DNA from: Sporichthya brevicatena
GTDB taxonomy: Bacteria; Actinomycetota; Actinomycetes; Sporichthyales; Sporichthyaceae
Assembly: GCF_039525035.1 (NCBI RefSeq)
Contig: NZ_BAAAHE010000011.1
Coordinates: 3,942 to 67,941, forward strand
DNA: 64,000 nucleotides
Reading direction: 5' to 3'
Shown here piece by piece: positions 19,735-27,920 of this stretch. A program made the translations under genes and the position numbers. The notes beneath the pieces are model-generated. The model made no database searches, was not told the origin of the DNA, and saw only the letters and a program-made list of their open reading frames with translations. Each line of letters starts with the position of its first letter. Position 1 is the stretch's first letter.

Positions 19735-20720
19735 GTGATCCGCACCCGGGGGTCGATGACCGCGTAGAACAGGTCGACGATCAGGTTCCCGATCACGATG
19801 AACGCCGCCGCGATCAGCACCGTCGCCATGATCAACGGCAGGTCGTCGCGGTCGATCGCGGTGAGCGCGAGCTTGCCGACGCCCTGGATGTTGAAGACGG
19901 TCTCGGTGATGATCGCGCCGCCGAGCAGCGTCGCGAGGTCGAGGCCGAAGACGGTGAGGACGGGCGTGACCGTCGCGCGACCGGTGTGTTTGAGGTGCAG
20001 GGTGCGCGTCGGGAGTCCGCGGGCACGGCCGGCGCGGACGAAGTCCTCCCCCAGCGCCTCGATCGCGCTCGCCCGCGTCAGCCGCGCGTACACCGCGATG
20101 CTGACGAAGGCGAGCACGATCCACGGCAGCAACAGGCCCTGAAACCACCCGACCGGGTCGTCGGTCAGCGGGACGTACCGCGCCTGGGGCAGCCACCCGA
20201 GCTGGTTGACGAAGATGTTCGACAGCAGCGGCCCGAGGAAGAAGATCTGCACGGAGGCGCCGAGCAGGCTGAACGCGATGCCGATCCGGTCGAGGAGACT
20301 GCCGGCCCGCAGCGCGGAGATCGCCCCGAGCCCGACACCCACGACGAGGAACAGCACCGCCGCACCCAGCGCCAGCGAGAGCGTCGCGGGGTAGCGGTCG
20401 ACGACGGTGTCCCACACCAACTGCTGATTGGTGAAGGAGTACCCGAAGCACGGGACGTCGCAGTGCACGACCTCTCCGGCCTGGGTGAAGTCGCGCCCGA
20501 CGAAGATCCCCTTCATGAACTCCCCGTACTGCACGAGCACCGGGTCGTCGATGCCGAGGGAGGCCCGGATGTCGGCCAGGCGCTCCGGCGTGCAGGTCTT
20601 GCCGCACGCCAGCCGGTCGGGGTCGCCCGGGATCGCGAAGAAGAGCAGGAACGTCGCGAAGCTGACCACGGCCAGGATCGCCACCGCGCCGAGCAAGCGG
20701 CGGATCACGTATCGCAGCAC
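19731..20720 (-). CDS. ABC transporter permease, OppB/DppB type
   Basis: The 329-residue membrane protein begins MLRYVIRRLLGAVAILAVVSF, the usual first helix of OppB-type permeases, and has about six transmembrane segments. The EAA-like loop is near ALGEDFVRAGRARGLP. An unusual feature is the large extracytoplasmic loop between helices 1 and 2 with four cysteines (LACGKTC and HCDVPC), which could form two disulfides. It pairs with the OppC-type permease encoded two genes upstream. Confidence 0.9.
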   Translation of the reverse strand: MLRYVIRRLLGAVAILAVVSFATFLLFFAIPGDPDRLACGKTCTPERLADIRASLGIDDPVLVQYGEFMKGIFVGRDFTQAGEVVHCDVPCFGYSFTNQQLVWDTVVDRYPATLSLALGAAVLFLVVGVGLGAISALRAGSLLDRIGIAFSLLGASVQIFFLGPLLSNIFVNQLGWLPQARYVPLTDDPVGWFQGLLLPWIVLAFVSIAVYARLTRASAIEALGEDFVRAGRARGLPTRTLHLKHTGRATVTPVLTVFGLDLATLLGGAIITETVFNIQGVGKLALTAIDRDDLPLIMATVLIAAAFIVIGNLIVDLFYAVIDPRVRIT

Positions 20721-20765
20721 CGGGCCGACCCTCCGTCGGGACTGTTGAACTGACGGGAAATCAGG

Positions 20766-22526
20766 TCAGGGCTTGACGAAGATCGTGTTGAGCGAGACGC
20801 GCCCGTGCAGGGTGTCCTGGAAGACGCCGCCGATCTTGGGCCCGTAGAGCTGCATGCTCTTGACGTAGACGTCCGGGATCACCGGGACGAGCGCCATGAT
20901 CTTGCGGTCCAGGGCCGCCCACCGCTTGCCGGCCTCCACGGGGTCGGTGATCAGCTCGATCTCGTCGATCTCGGAGTTGATCTTCGGATCGTTCAGGAAC
21001 GACCAGTTGAACCCGCCCCGGCCGATGCGCCGGCCGTCGAACAGCACCGGGTACACCGTGGCCCCGCTCGGCCAGTCCGCACCCCACGCGAGGCTGTAGA
21101 GGTCGAACTTGTTGTTCGGGTCGCTGAGTTCGTCGGAGGCCGTCTTCGGGTTGATCGGCTTCTTCACGACCTGAAAGCCGGCGCGCTCCAGCCCGGCGAC
21201 GACCGCCACCGCGATCTGCTCCCCGCGCGGCAGGTTGCCGTAGGCGTAGACGATCCGCTGGTTGGGCTTACCGGCCTCGGCGAGCAGTTGCTTCGCCTTC
21301 TCCGGGTCGCCCTCCGGCGGGACGTTCCACATGTCGTTGGGCTCCCAGCCGACCAGGGTCGGGGAGCCGATCGTCGAGGAGAAGTCGCCGTGGGTCGGGC
21401 CGCCGAGGATCTGCCGGACCTGCTGACGCAGGTAGGCGTACATCAGCGCCTGACGCACCTTCAGGTCGGTGATCCGCTTGGTGTTGATCACCTCGGTGCT
21501 CGCGTACGGCGTGTAGCCGGCGATGGTGCGCGCCCGCAGCTCCGGAGTGCTCACGACCTGCTGCAGCACCTCGGGCGAGACGTTGTCGATGACGGTCATC
21601 GCCGCCTGGTCCTCGCCGTTCGCGGCGATCAGACGCTGGTTGGTCTGCAGCGGGAGCTCACCGAAGCTGAACTCCCACCGGTCCGGGAACGCCGTGCGGA
21701 TCGGGTCCGACTCGGCCTTCCACGCCTCATTGCGGACCAGCGTCATCGACTTGTCGACCTTGTGCGAGGAGATCTTGTAGGGCCCGGACGCGAACGGGTC
21801 CAGGGTGTACTTGCCGCGGGTGTCCTGGCTCTTCTTCACCGGCGCCCCCGCGGGCATCGCGAGCGCGAAGGGCACGTCCGGCCGGGGCCGGTTGAACTTC
21901 AGGACGACCGTCCGCGCGTTCGGCGTCGTGACGTTCTTGAGCGACTTCCCGCTGTAGGGACCGTCGTAGTACTTGCGGTAGTTCTCGCTGTCCGCGAACC
22001 AGGACTGCAGGTAGGTCGGACCCTCGGTGTACTCCTTCGCGAACGTGCGCTCGAGGCCGTACCTGACGTCGGCGGAGGTGATCGGCGTCCCGTCCTCCCA
22101 CGTCACGCCCTCGCGCAGGGTGTACGTCCAGGTCTTGCCCTTGTCCTTGGTGACACCGGTGTTGGTCGCGAGGTCACCGACGAGGTCGATCTGGTCGCCG
22201 TTCTGGCGGTACCCGGTCAGCGTCCGGGTGATCAGCTGCGAGACCACACCCTCGTGGCTGGAGTAGATCCGCGCCGGGTCGAGGTGTTGATAGTCGATGA
22301 CGTCGTAGACGCGCACGGTGCCGCCGGCGACGGCCCCCTCGGGCGCCGGCGCCGGTCCGGCCGCGGAGTCGTCGAAGCCGTACGCGAAGACCGGCGGCTT
22401 GCCGTCGAGGCTGTCCAGACCGGTCGAGGCCGCCGAGTTGTCGTCGTCCCCGCCTCCCCCGCATCCGGTCACCAGGAGCGCGGCGGCGAGGAGGACGGAC
22501 ATCCGGGACCGCGTCAGTCGTTTCAT
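20766..22526 (-). CDS. ABC transporter substrate-binding lipoprotein (family 5), copy B
   Basis: The 586-residue protein has a lipobox (VTGC) and the SBP_bac_5 fold, with the landmark segments LDPARIYSSHEGVV, WTYTLREGVTWEDGTPITSADVRYG and FKVD-like SSHKVDKSMTLVRN. It is about as long as dipeptide/oligopeptide binding proteins. It is clearly paralogous to the operon's first gene. Its start overlaps the OppC-type permease stop by 4 bp. Confidence 0.92.
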   Translation of the reverse strand: MKRLTRSRMSVLLAAALLVTGCGGGGDDDNSAASTGLDSLDGKPPVFAYGFDDSAAGPAPAPEGAVAGGTVRVYDVIDYQHLDPARIYSSHEGVVSQLITRTLTGYRQNGDQIDLVGDLATNTGVTKDKGKTWTYTLREGVTWEDGTPITSADVRYGLERTFAKEYTEGPTYLQSWFADSENYRKYYDGPYSGKSLKNVTTPNARTVVLKFNRPRPDVPFALAMPAGAPVKKSQDTRGKYTLDPFASGPYKISSHKVDKSMTLVRNEAWKAESDPIRTAFPDRWEFSFGELPLQTNQRLIAANGEDQAAMTVIDNVSPEVLQQVVSTPELRARTIAGYTPYASTEVINTKRITDLKVRQALMYAYLRQQVRQILGGPTHGDFSSTIGSPTLVGWEPNDMWNVPPEGDPEKAKQLLAEAGKPNQRIVYAYGNLPRGEQIAVAVVAGLERAGFQVVKKPINPKTASDELSDPNNKFDLYSLAWGADWPSGATVYPVLFDGRRIGRGGFNWSFLNDPKINSEIDEIELITDPVEAGKRWAALDRKIMALVPVIPDVYVKSMQLYGPKIGGVFQDTLHGRVSLNTIFVKP

Positions 22527-23527
22527 CGGAGCCCCTTGGGGTCGAGGGCGTCGCGGACTGCGTCGCCCAGCATGTTGAACGCCAGCACCATCACCAGCAG
22601 CGCTCCGCCGGGGATGAGCATGTAGGCCGGGTCGGCCAGATACACCTGGGCACCGCGGTTGACCATGCGGCCCCAGTCCGGGATCGGTTCAGTGATCCCG
22701 ATGTTCAGGTAGGCCAGCGCCGCCTCGGCGGTGATGATCGAGGGCACCGCCATCGAGAACACCACGAGGATCGGCGACCACAGGTTCGGCAGCAGTTCCT
22801 TGCGGACGATCCGCCAGGTCCCCGCCCCCGACATCCGGGCGGCGTCGACGAACTCCCGCTCCCGCAACGAGAGGACCTGACCCCGGATCAGCCGGGCCTG
22901 GAACACCCAGCCGAACAGCGAGAACAGGACGATGACGGTGAGGAACCGCAGCGCCGTCGACGCCTCCTCCTCGTCGCCGACGAACACGTCGTCGACGACG
23001 ACGCTCAGCGCGATCAACATCATCAGCCCGGGGAGGGCGAGCACGACGTCGATGATCCAGCCACCGATCGCGTCCGCGCGGCCGCCGAGGTAGCCGGTCA
23101 CGATGCCGAAGACGACGCCGATCGTCGAGGTGATCAGGGCGACCGAGAACGCGATGAACAGCGACGTCCGCGCGCCGTAGACGAGCTGCATGAACACGTC
23201 CCGGCCCAGGCTGGGTTCGAGGCCGAGCCAGTGCTCACCGCTCATCCCACCGGCGGGCCCGATCGGGAACCCGAAGGTGTTGAGGAGGCCGGGCTCGTTG
23301 AGCCCATACGTGGTGTCCGCGTCCTTGCCGTAGAGCCAGGAGATCACCGGCGCCAGCGCGGCGACCGCGACGAAGAACAGCACCACGCAGCCCGCGACGA
23401 CCCCGACGCGGTCGCGTCGGAACCGTTGCCACGCGATCTGACGTGGCGAACGTCCGACGTCCCGCGCCCGCAGCTCCGCCCCGTCGCTGCTGTCCGCCGG
23501 GGGCGGCGGGATCACGATCGAGGCCAC
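22523..23527 (-). CDS. ABC transporter permease, OppC/DppC type
   Basis: The 334-residue protein has an N-terminal cytoplasmic stretch with WQRFRRDRVGVVAG, the first helix, an external domain (DTTYGLNEPGLLN, HWLGLEPSLGRDVF) and a BPD_transp_1 core with the EAA loop EFVDAARMSGAGTWRIVRKE. A stretch of acidic residues (VGDEEEAS) lies between two helices. It starts with GTG, 6 bp after the first substrate-binding protein gene, and its stop overlaps the second one. Confidence 0.92.
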   Translation of the reverse strand: MASIVIPPPPADSSDGAELRARDVGRSPRQIAWQRFRRDRVGVVAGCVVLFFVAVAALAPVISWLYGKDADTTYGLNEPGLLNTFGFPIGPAGGMSGEHWLGLEPSLGRDVFMQLVYGARTSLFIAFSVALITSTIGVVFGIVTGYLGGRADAIGGWIIDVVLALPGLMMLIALSVVVDDVFVGDEEEASTALRFLTVIVLFSLFGWVFQARLIRGQVLSLREREFVDAARMSGAGTWRIVRKELLPNLWSPILVVFSMAVPSIITAEAALAYLNIGITEPIPDWGRMVNRGAQVYLADPAYMLIPGGALLVMVLAFNMLGDAVRDALDPKGLR

Positions 23528-23533
23528 GGGCGA

Positions 23534-25285
23534 TCAGGACTTCACGTAGAGCCCGTTGAGGTTGATGATCCCGAAGATCACGTCGAGCGTCGCGTTGCCG
23601 ATCCGCTCGCCGGCCAACTGCACCGCCCGGTCGTACCGGTACGGGATCATCGGCACCAGGGCCATCACCTTTCGATCGAGCTCCGCCCATTCCTTGCCGG
23701 CGGCGACCGGGTCGGTGATCGTGGAGATCCGATCGATCTCGGCGTCGATCTCCTGATTCCGGAAGTGGGCGAAGTTCGTGCCCAGCTCGACGGCCCGGCT
23801 GCTGTGGAGCAGCGGCGGGTAGACCGTGCCGCCGCCCGGCCAGTCCCAGCCCCACCCGCCCTGGAAGAGGTCGAGCTTGGCGTCGAGCTTGCCGATCTCG
23901 TCGTAGTAGTTCTTCACCGACAGGCGCTTGGTGACGACCTCGAACCCGGCCTCGGACAGCGCGCGTTCGACGACGACCGCGATGCGCTCCTGGTCGTCGG
24001 TCTGCGGGTAGGCGTAGACGATCTTCTGACCGACCTTGCCGGCCGCCTCCAGGATCGACCGCGCCTTGGCGGGGTCGCCCGCGGGCGTCGCCCCGTGGAC
24101 GCTGGAGTCCTCGTGGCCGACCAGGGTCGGGCCGGAGATGGTGTTGGCGAAGTCGCCGACGATCGGCCCGCCGGCGATCTGCCGCATCTGCTGGCGCGGC
24201 ACCGCGTGGAGCAACGCCTTGCGGACCTCGACATCGGTGATGCGCAGGGTGTTGATCGCGAAGTAGAAGACGAAGGGCGTGTAGCCGGCGACCATCCGCC
24301 GGTTCAGGTCGGGGTTGCCGGTCACCTGCGCCAGCAGTTCGGTCGCGATGTTCGCCAGCAACGGGACGGCGGCCGCGTCGCCCCCGTTGCCCGCGATGAT
24401 CCGCTGGTACTGCGCGAGTCGCTGGTCGCCCCAGAGGAACTCGTACTTGTCGGGGTACTGATAGCGGATCGGGTCCGACTCCGCCTTCCAGGCCTCGTTG
24501 CGGACCAGCGTCATCGACTTGTCGATCTGCCGCGAGCCGATCTTGTACGGGCCCGAGGCGAACGGGCGCTGGTCGTACTTGCCGCGGGTGTCGTTGCTCT
24601 TCCGCACCGGCCCGGTCGAGACCATCGTCAGCGCGAACGGGACGTCGGCCTGCGCCTTCGGGAACTTCAGGACGACGGTCTTCTCGTCGGGCGTCGAGAT
24701 CGCCTTGAGCGACTGCCCGTTGTAGGGGCCGGCGTAGACCTTGCGGAAGTCGGTCCGCCCGGTGAGCCACTCCTGCAGGTACGTCGGGCCCTCGGCGTAG
24801 CCGGAGAAGAAGGTCCGCTCGATGCCGTACTTGACGTCGGCGGACGTGATCGGCGACCCGTCCTCCCACGTCACGCCGTCCCGCAGCGTGTAGGTCCAGG
24901 TCTTGCCGTTGTCCTTCGTGACGCCGGTGTTCGTCGCCAGGTCCCCGACGAGTTCGACCTTGCCGTCGACCTGCCGGTAGCCGGTCAGCGTGCGCATCAT
25001 CAGGCCCGCGACCATGCCCGCGGTGTTGACGTAGATCCGAGCCGGGTCGAGGTGCGCGATGTCGGAGTCGTCGAGCACCCGGACCGTGCCGCCCGGGGTG
25101 GCGCCCTCGACCGGCGGGGCGGGGCCGACCGCGTTGTCGTCCACGCCGAAGGCGACCGCCGCCGGCTTCTCGTCCGGTGACGTGCCCGGCGCCGACGCGT
25201 CGTCGTTCCCACCGCCGCAGGCGGACAGGGCCAGGGCGAGGACCAGGGTCAACGCCGAAGCGGACCGGAAGCGACCAGACGCCAT
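23534..25285 (-). CDS. ABC transporter substrate-binding lipoprotein (family 5), copy A
   Basis: The 583-residue protein has a lipobox (LSAC) and the same SBP_bac_5 layout as copy B. Shared blocks include LVGDLATNTGVTKD, WTYTLRDGVTWEDGSPITSADVKYG and KSMTLVRNEAWKAESDPIR. It is the first gene of the operon, so it is probably the most highly expressed component. The two binding proteins differ most in the C-terminal lobe, consistent with different ligands for one membrane complex. Confidence 0.92.
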   Translation of the reverse strand: MASGRFRSASALTLVLALALSACGGGNDDASAPGTSPDEKPAAVAFGVDDNAVGPAPPVEGATPGGTVRVLDDSDIAHLDPARIYVNTAGMVAGLMMRTLTGYRQVDGKVELVGDLATNTGVTKDNGKTWTYTLRDGVTWEDGSPITSADVKYGIERTFFSGYAEGPTYLQEWLTGRTDFRKVYAGPYNGQSLKAISTPDEKTVVLKFPKAQADVPFALTMVSTGPVRKSNDTRGKYDQRPFASGPYKIGSRQIDKSMTLVRNEAWKAESDPIRYQYPDKYEFLWGDQRLAQYQRIIAGNGGDAAAVPLLANIATELLAQVTGNPDLNRRMVAGYTPFVFYFAINTLRITDVEVRKALLHAVPRQQMRQIAGGPIVGDFANTISGPTLVGHEDSSVHGATPAGDPAKARSILEAAGKVGQKIVYAYPQTDDQERIAVVVERALSEAGFEVVTKRLSVKNYYDEIGKLDAKLDLFQGGWGWDWPGGGTVYPPLLHSSRAVELGTNFAHFRNQEIDAEIDRISTITDPVAAGKEWAELDRKVMALVPMIPYRYDRAVQLAGERIGNATLDVIFGIINLNGLYVKS

Positions 25286-25336
25286 GCGGACCTCCGGGGA
25301 CGGGCCACCGGACGGCAGAACCCGGCGACTCGGCCC

Positions 25337-25365
25337 AACCTAGAGCCTTCGGCGACGCGGTCGAA
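25337..25365 (-). promoter_or_regulatory. Possible sigma70-type promoter of the oligopeptide ABC operon
   Basis: Read on the minus strand, TTCGAC (25360-25365) and TAGGTT (25337-25342) are separated by 17 bp, and lie about 50 bp upstream of the first binding-protein gene. The match is moderate. The adjoining AT-richer segment TTTGTTTCCAATTTCC at 25373-25388 lies between this operon and the divergent photolyase gene. Confidence 0.35.
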
Positions 25366-25420
25366 GTACCGATTTGTTTCCAATTTCCGACCGCGTCCGA
25401 CAGCGGCATAGCCTCGGCCG

Positions 25421-26785
25421 ATGAGCGCGAACGTTCTGTGGTTCCGCCGGGACCTTCGGTTGCGCGACAACCCCGCGCTCCTGGCCGCCGCCGGGCAGGC
25501 CGGATTCGGTGACCGGCCGTCAGCGGTCGTTCCGCTGTTCGTGGTCGATCCGGCCCTCTGGCGGCCCTCGGGCGCGGTGCGGCGTGCGTACCTCGCCGCA
25601 TCGTTGGGCGCTCTGGGTGACCGCATCGGCGGCGACGGCCTGCTGGTCCGACGCGGCGACCCGGTCGCGGAGGTCGTCTCCGTGGCCCGGGCGGCGGACG
25701 CTCCGGTCGTGTACGCGGCGGCGGACTTCGGGCCGTACGGGCGCGAGCGTGACGCCCGGGTCGCCGCGGCGCTGGAGGCCCACGACATCCGGTTGGAGTT
25801 CGTCGGCTCGCCCTACGCCGTCGCCCCGGGCCGGGTCACGAAGGGCTCGGGCGAGCCGTACCAGGTGTTCTCGCCGTTCTTCCGGGCCTGGTGCGCGCAC
25901 GGGTGGCGGGAGCCGGCGGGCTCACCGCGCTCGGTGCGGTGGGAGTACCCGCTGGTCAGCCAGGACCTCCCGGCCGCGCCGGTCCCGGACGGACTGTCGC
26001 TCCCGACGGCGGGCGAGGAGGCGGCGCTGCGCCGGTGGCGTTCGTTCCGCGAGCGGACGCTGGCCGACTACGCCGACGCCCGCAACCGCCCCGACCTCGA
26101 CGGGACCTCGCAGCTCTCCCACGCACTGAAGTGGGGCGAGGTCCACCCGCGGACGCTGCTGGCCGACCTCGACCCCGAGCGCGACGAGACCTACCTGAAG
26201 GAGCTGGCCTGGCGGGAGTTCTACGCCGACGTCCTGTTCCACCGCCCGGAGAGCGCGCGCGAGTACCTGCGGGCCGAGTACGCCCGGATGCGGTACGCCG
26301 AGCCCGACGACGCCTTCGAGGCGTGGTGCGACGGCCGCACCGGCTTCCCGTTCGTCGACGCCGGGATGCGCCAGCTCCGGACCGAGGGATGGGTGCACAA
26401 CCGGGTGCGGATGGTCGTGGCGTCGTTCCTCGTCAAGGACCTGCACGTCGAGTGGCAGCACGGCGCCCGGCACTTTCTGCGCTGGCTCCGCGACGGCGAC
26501 CTCGCCTCGAACTCGCACGGGTGGCAGTGGGTCGCCGGGTGCGGGACCGACGCCGCCCCGTACTTCCGGGTGTTCAACCCCGTGACGCAGGGGCTGAAGT
26601 TCGACCCGACCGGCGACTACGTCCGCCGCTACGTCCCGGAGCTCGCCCACCTCCACGGCAAGACCGCCCACACCCCCTGGGAGGTCCTCGACGGGTACGC
26701 CCACGGTTACCCCGAACGGATCGTCGACCACGCCGAGGAACGGGCCGAGGCCCTTGTCCGGCTGGCGGAGATCTCGCGTTCCTGA
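25421..26785 (+). CDS. phr: Deoxyribodipyrimidine photolyase
   Basis: The 454-residue flavoprotein belongs to the cryptochrome/photolyase family. It begins with the typical WFRRDLRLRDNPAL, has the antenna domain to about residue 130, and the FAD-binding helical domain with TSQLSHALKWGEVHPR, ELAWREFYADVLF, GFPFVDAGMRQL, GWVHNRVRM and the strongly conserved SNSHGWQWVAGCGTDAAPYFRVFNP, given here as landmarks. It should reverse cyclobutane pyrimidine dimers using blue light. It is followed 24 bp later by UdgX, forming a repair pair. Confidence 0.93.
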   Translation: MSANVLWFRRDLRLRDNPALLAAAGQAGFGDRPSAVVPLFVVDPALWRPSGAVRRAYLAASLGALGDRIGGDGLLVRRGDPVAEVVSVARAADAPVVYAAADFGPYGRERDARVAAALEAHDIRLEFVGSPYAVAPGRVTKGSGEPYQVFSPFFRAWCAHGWREPAGSPRSVRWEYPLVSQDLPAAPVPDGLSLPTAGEEAALRRWRSFRERTLADYADARNRPDLDGTSQLSHALKWGEVHPRTLLADLDPERDETYLKELAWREFYADVLFHRPESAREYLRAEYARMRYAEPDDAFEAWCDGRTGFPFVDAGMRQLRTEGWVHNRVRMVVASFLVKDLHVEWQHGARHFLRWLRDGDLASNSHGWQWVAGCGTDAAPYFRVFNPVTQGLKFDPTGDYVRRYVPELAHLHGKTAHTPWEVLDGYAHGYPERIVDHAEERAEALVRLAEISRS

Positions 26786-26809
26786 CCCGGCGGCGGGTAG
26801 GAGCCCGGC

Positions 26810-27484
26810 ATGGCCACCCGCCCCGACCGCCCCGGCGCGCGGGCCTGGGTCCCCGCCGACGGGGACCTCGCCGCCCTGGCCGTCGCGGCCGAGGGGTGCC
26901 GGGGTTGCGAGCTGTACGCCCCCGCGACCCAGGTCGTCTTCGGCGCCGGCGACCCCGGCGCCCGCTGCCTGATGGTCGGCGAGCAACCCGGCGACCGCGA
27001 GGACGTCGAGGGCGAGCCGTTCGTCGGCCCCGCCGGACGGCTGCTCGACTCGGCGATGGCCGAGGCGGGCCTGGCCCGGGATTCGGTGTGGCTGACCAAC
27101 GCCGTCAAGCACTTCCGCTTCACCGAGCGCGGCAAGCGCCGGCTGCACCGGTCCCCGGACGCGGGGCACGTCACCGCCTGCCGGCCGTGGCTCGCCGCCG
27201 AGCTCGAGCGCGTCCGGCCCGAGCTGATCGTCGCCCTCGGCGCCGTCGCCGGCCGGGCCCTGGCCGGGCCGTCGTTCCGGGTGACGAAGGAGCGCGGCGT
27301 CCTCCTCCCGTGGCCCGACCGCGCGGCCCGCGGCCTGGTCGCGGGCGACGTCCCTGCGGCGCAGCTGCTCGCGACCGTCCACCCCTCCGCGGTGCTCCGC
27401 TCCGACGACCGCGAGACCGCCTACGCCGCCCTCGTCGCCGACCTCCGCGTCGCCGCCGACGCCCTTTCCGGGGAGCCAACCTGA
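26810..27484 (+). CDS. Covalent uracil-DNA glycosylase UdgX
   Basis: The 224-residue protein is a Fe-S uracil-DNA glycosylase. Motif GEQPGDRED is at 57-65, the cluster cysteines include Cys30, Cys33 and Cys124, and TVHPSAVLR is near the end. The insertion loop KRRLH at 109-113 corresponds to the KRRIH loop that defines UdgX, whose His forms a covalent bond with the abasic site after uracil removal. The conservative I-to-L change leaves the His113 in place. It differs from ordinary family 4 enzymes by this loop. Confidence 0.85.
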   Translation: MATRPDRPGARAWVPADGDLAALAVAAEGCRGCELYAPATQVVFGAGDPGARCLMVGEQPGDREDVEGEPFVGPAGRLLDSAMAEAGLARDSVWLTNAVKHFRFTERGKRRLHRSPDAGHVTACRPWLAAELERVRPELIVALGAVAGRALAGPSFRVTKERGVLLPWPDRAARGLVAGDVPAAQLLATVHPSAVLRSDDRETAYAALVADLRVAADALSGEPT

Positions 27485-27523
27485 GAGCCCAGCTGAGAGT
27501 CCGGGGACCCGGCCCGAAATCCC

Positions 27524-27553
27524 TCGACACGATTCCCGGCCGCGACGTACCGT
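27524..27553 (+). promoter_or_regulatory. Possible promoter for the 27.6-kb RNA element
   Basis: TCGACA (27524-27529) and TACCGT (27548-27553) are 18 bp apart, a reasonable actinobacterial sigma70-type pair. Transcription would begin near 27560, just before the purine-rich GGAAGGGAGG segment. It is the only promoter-like pair I see in the 40 bp after the udgX stop. Confidence 0.35.
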
Positions 27554-27561
27554 CGTCGTAC

Positions 27562-27762
27562 ACGGAAGGGAGGTGGTCCACGCTTTGAGTAGCTGTCGGA
27601 CGCGTGAGGTGGCTGCAAGCTAGCCGCATTGACTAGGTGCCTTCACCGGACCGCAGGTCTGCGGCCAGGCGAATCCACTGCAGTCACCGGAGCCCGTGGG
27701 TGCTCGGGGCTACGTCCCTCCGAGCAGCCGGTTACGACCGGCAGCCCGCGGGCTCTTCTCTG
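27562..27762 (+). ncRNA. Structured RNA candidate with three-way junction
   Basis: The gene-free stretch 27485-27920 contains about 200 nt with strong folding potential. A closing stem joins GAGCCCGTGGG (27690-27700) to CCCGCGGGCTC (27745-27755), 11 bp with one G-U. Two hairpins stack directly inside it: TGCTCGG/CCGAGCA (27701-27707 and 27720-27726) and GCCGG/CCGGC around TTACGA (27727-27742). TTCTCTGT follows the stem. Upstream are a CCGCA/TGCGG hairpin (27651-27664) and CCACGC, which can pair with GCGTGAGG (27602-27609). It starts with a Shine-Dalgarno-like GGGAGGTGG. Neither neighbour is a downstream plus-strand gene. Size and isolation recall large conserved RNAs such as the raiA motif, which I could not verify. 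Confidence 0.55.
27585..27623 (+). other. Possible 12-codon ORF inside the RNA element
   Basis: A TTG at 27585 lies 11 bp after GGGAGG and opens a short frame, MSSCRTREVAAS, closed by TAG at 27621. The strong ribosome-site look and correct spacing suggest translation, as in leader peptides. Equally, the purine run may be part of the RNA fold. No regulated gene follows on this strand. Confidence 0.3.
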
Positions 27763-27808
27763 TCCGGGCGCTGGGCCGGACCAGCCACCGCCGCGCCCCG
27801 CGCCCGCT

Positions 27809-27883
27809 GCTCATGCATGAGCGGAGTGTCGATTTCGGCGCCGATCGTGTCCGATTTTCGACCACCTGCTCATGCATGAGCAG
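27809..27883. repeat. Twin 14-bp palindrome element, family D copy 1
   Basis: GCTCATGCATGAGC occurs at 27809-27822 and again at 27868-27881, 59 bp start to start; the second extends to an 18-bp palindrome (27866-27883). The 45-bp interval begins GGAGTGTCGATT and ends TCGACCACCT. The same arrangement recurs at 55554-55629 with similar interval ends. It lies between the RNA element and the 3' end of pdxH. Confidence 0.85.
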
Positions 27884-27920
27884 CGGGACTCGGCGGCGAC
27901 GGCCGGCGGCTGCGCGTCAG

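Noticed and set aside
27562..27762. The RNA candidate as tRNA, tmRNA, RNase P or 6S RNA
   Set aside because: No cloverleaf with T-loop signature, no tmRNA-like ends, and none of the conserved RNase P cores were seen. The single large closing stem with two stacked hairpins does not fit these classes.
27809..27883. Twin palindromes as attachment sites of an integrative element
   Set aside because: No integrase, tRNA or excess of foreign-looking genes lies between the two loci, and the repeats are inverted dyads rather than att-like direct repeats.
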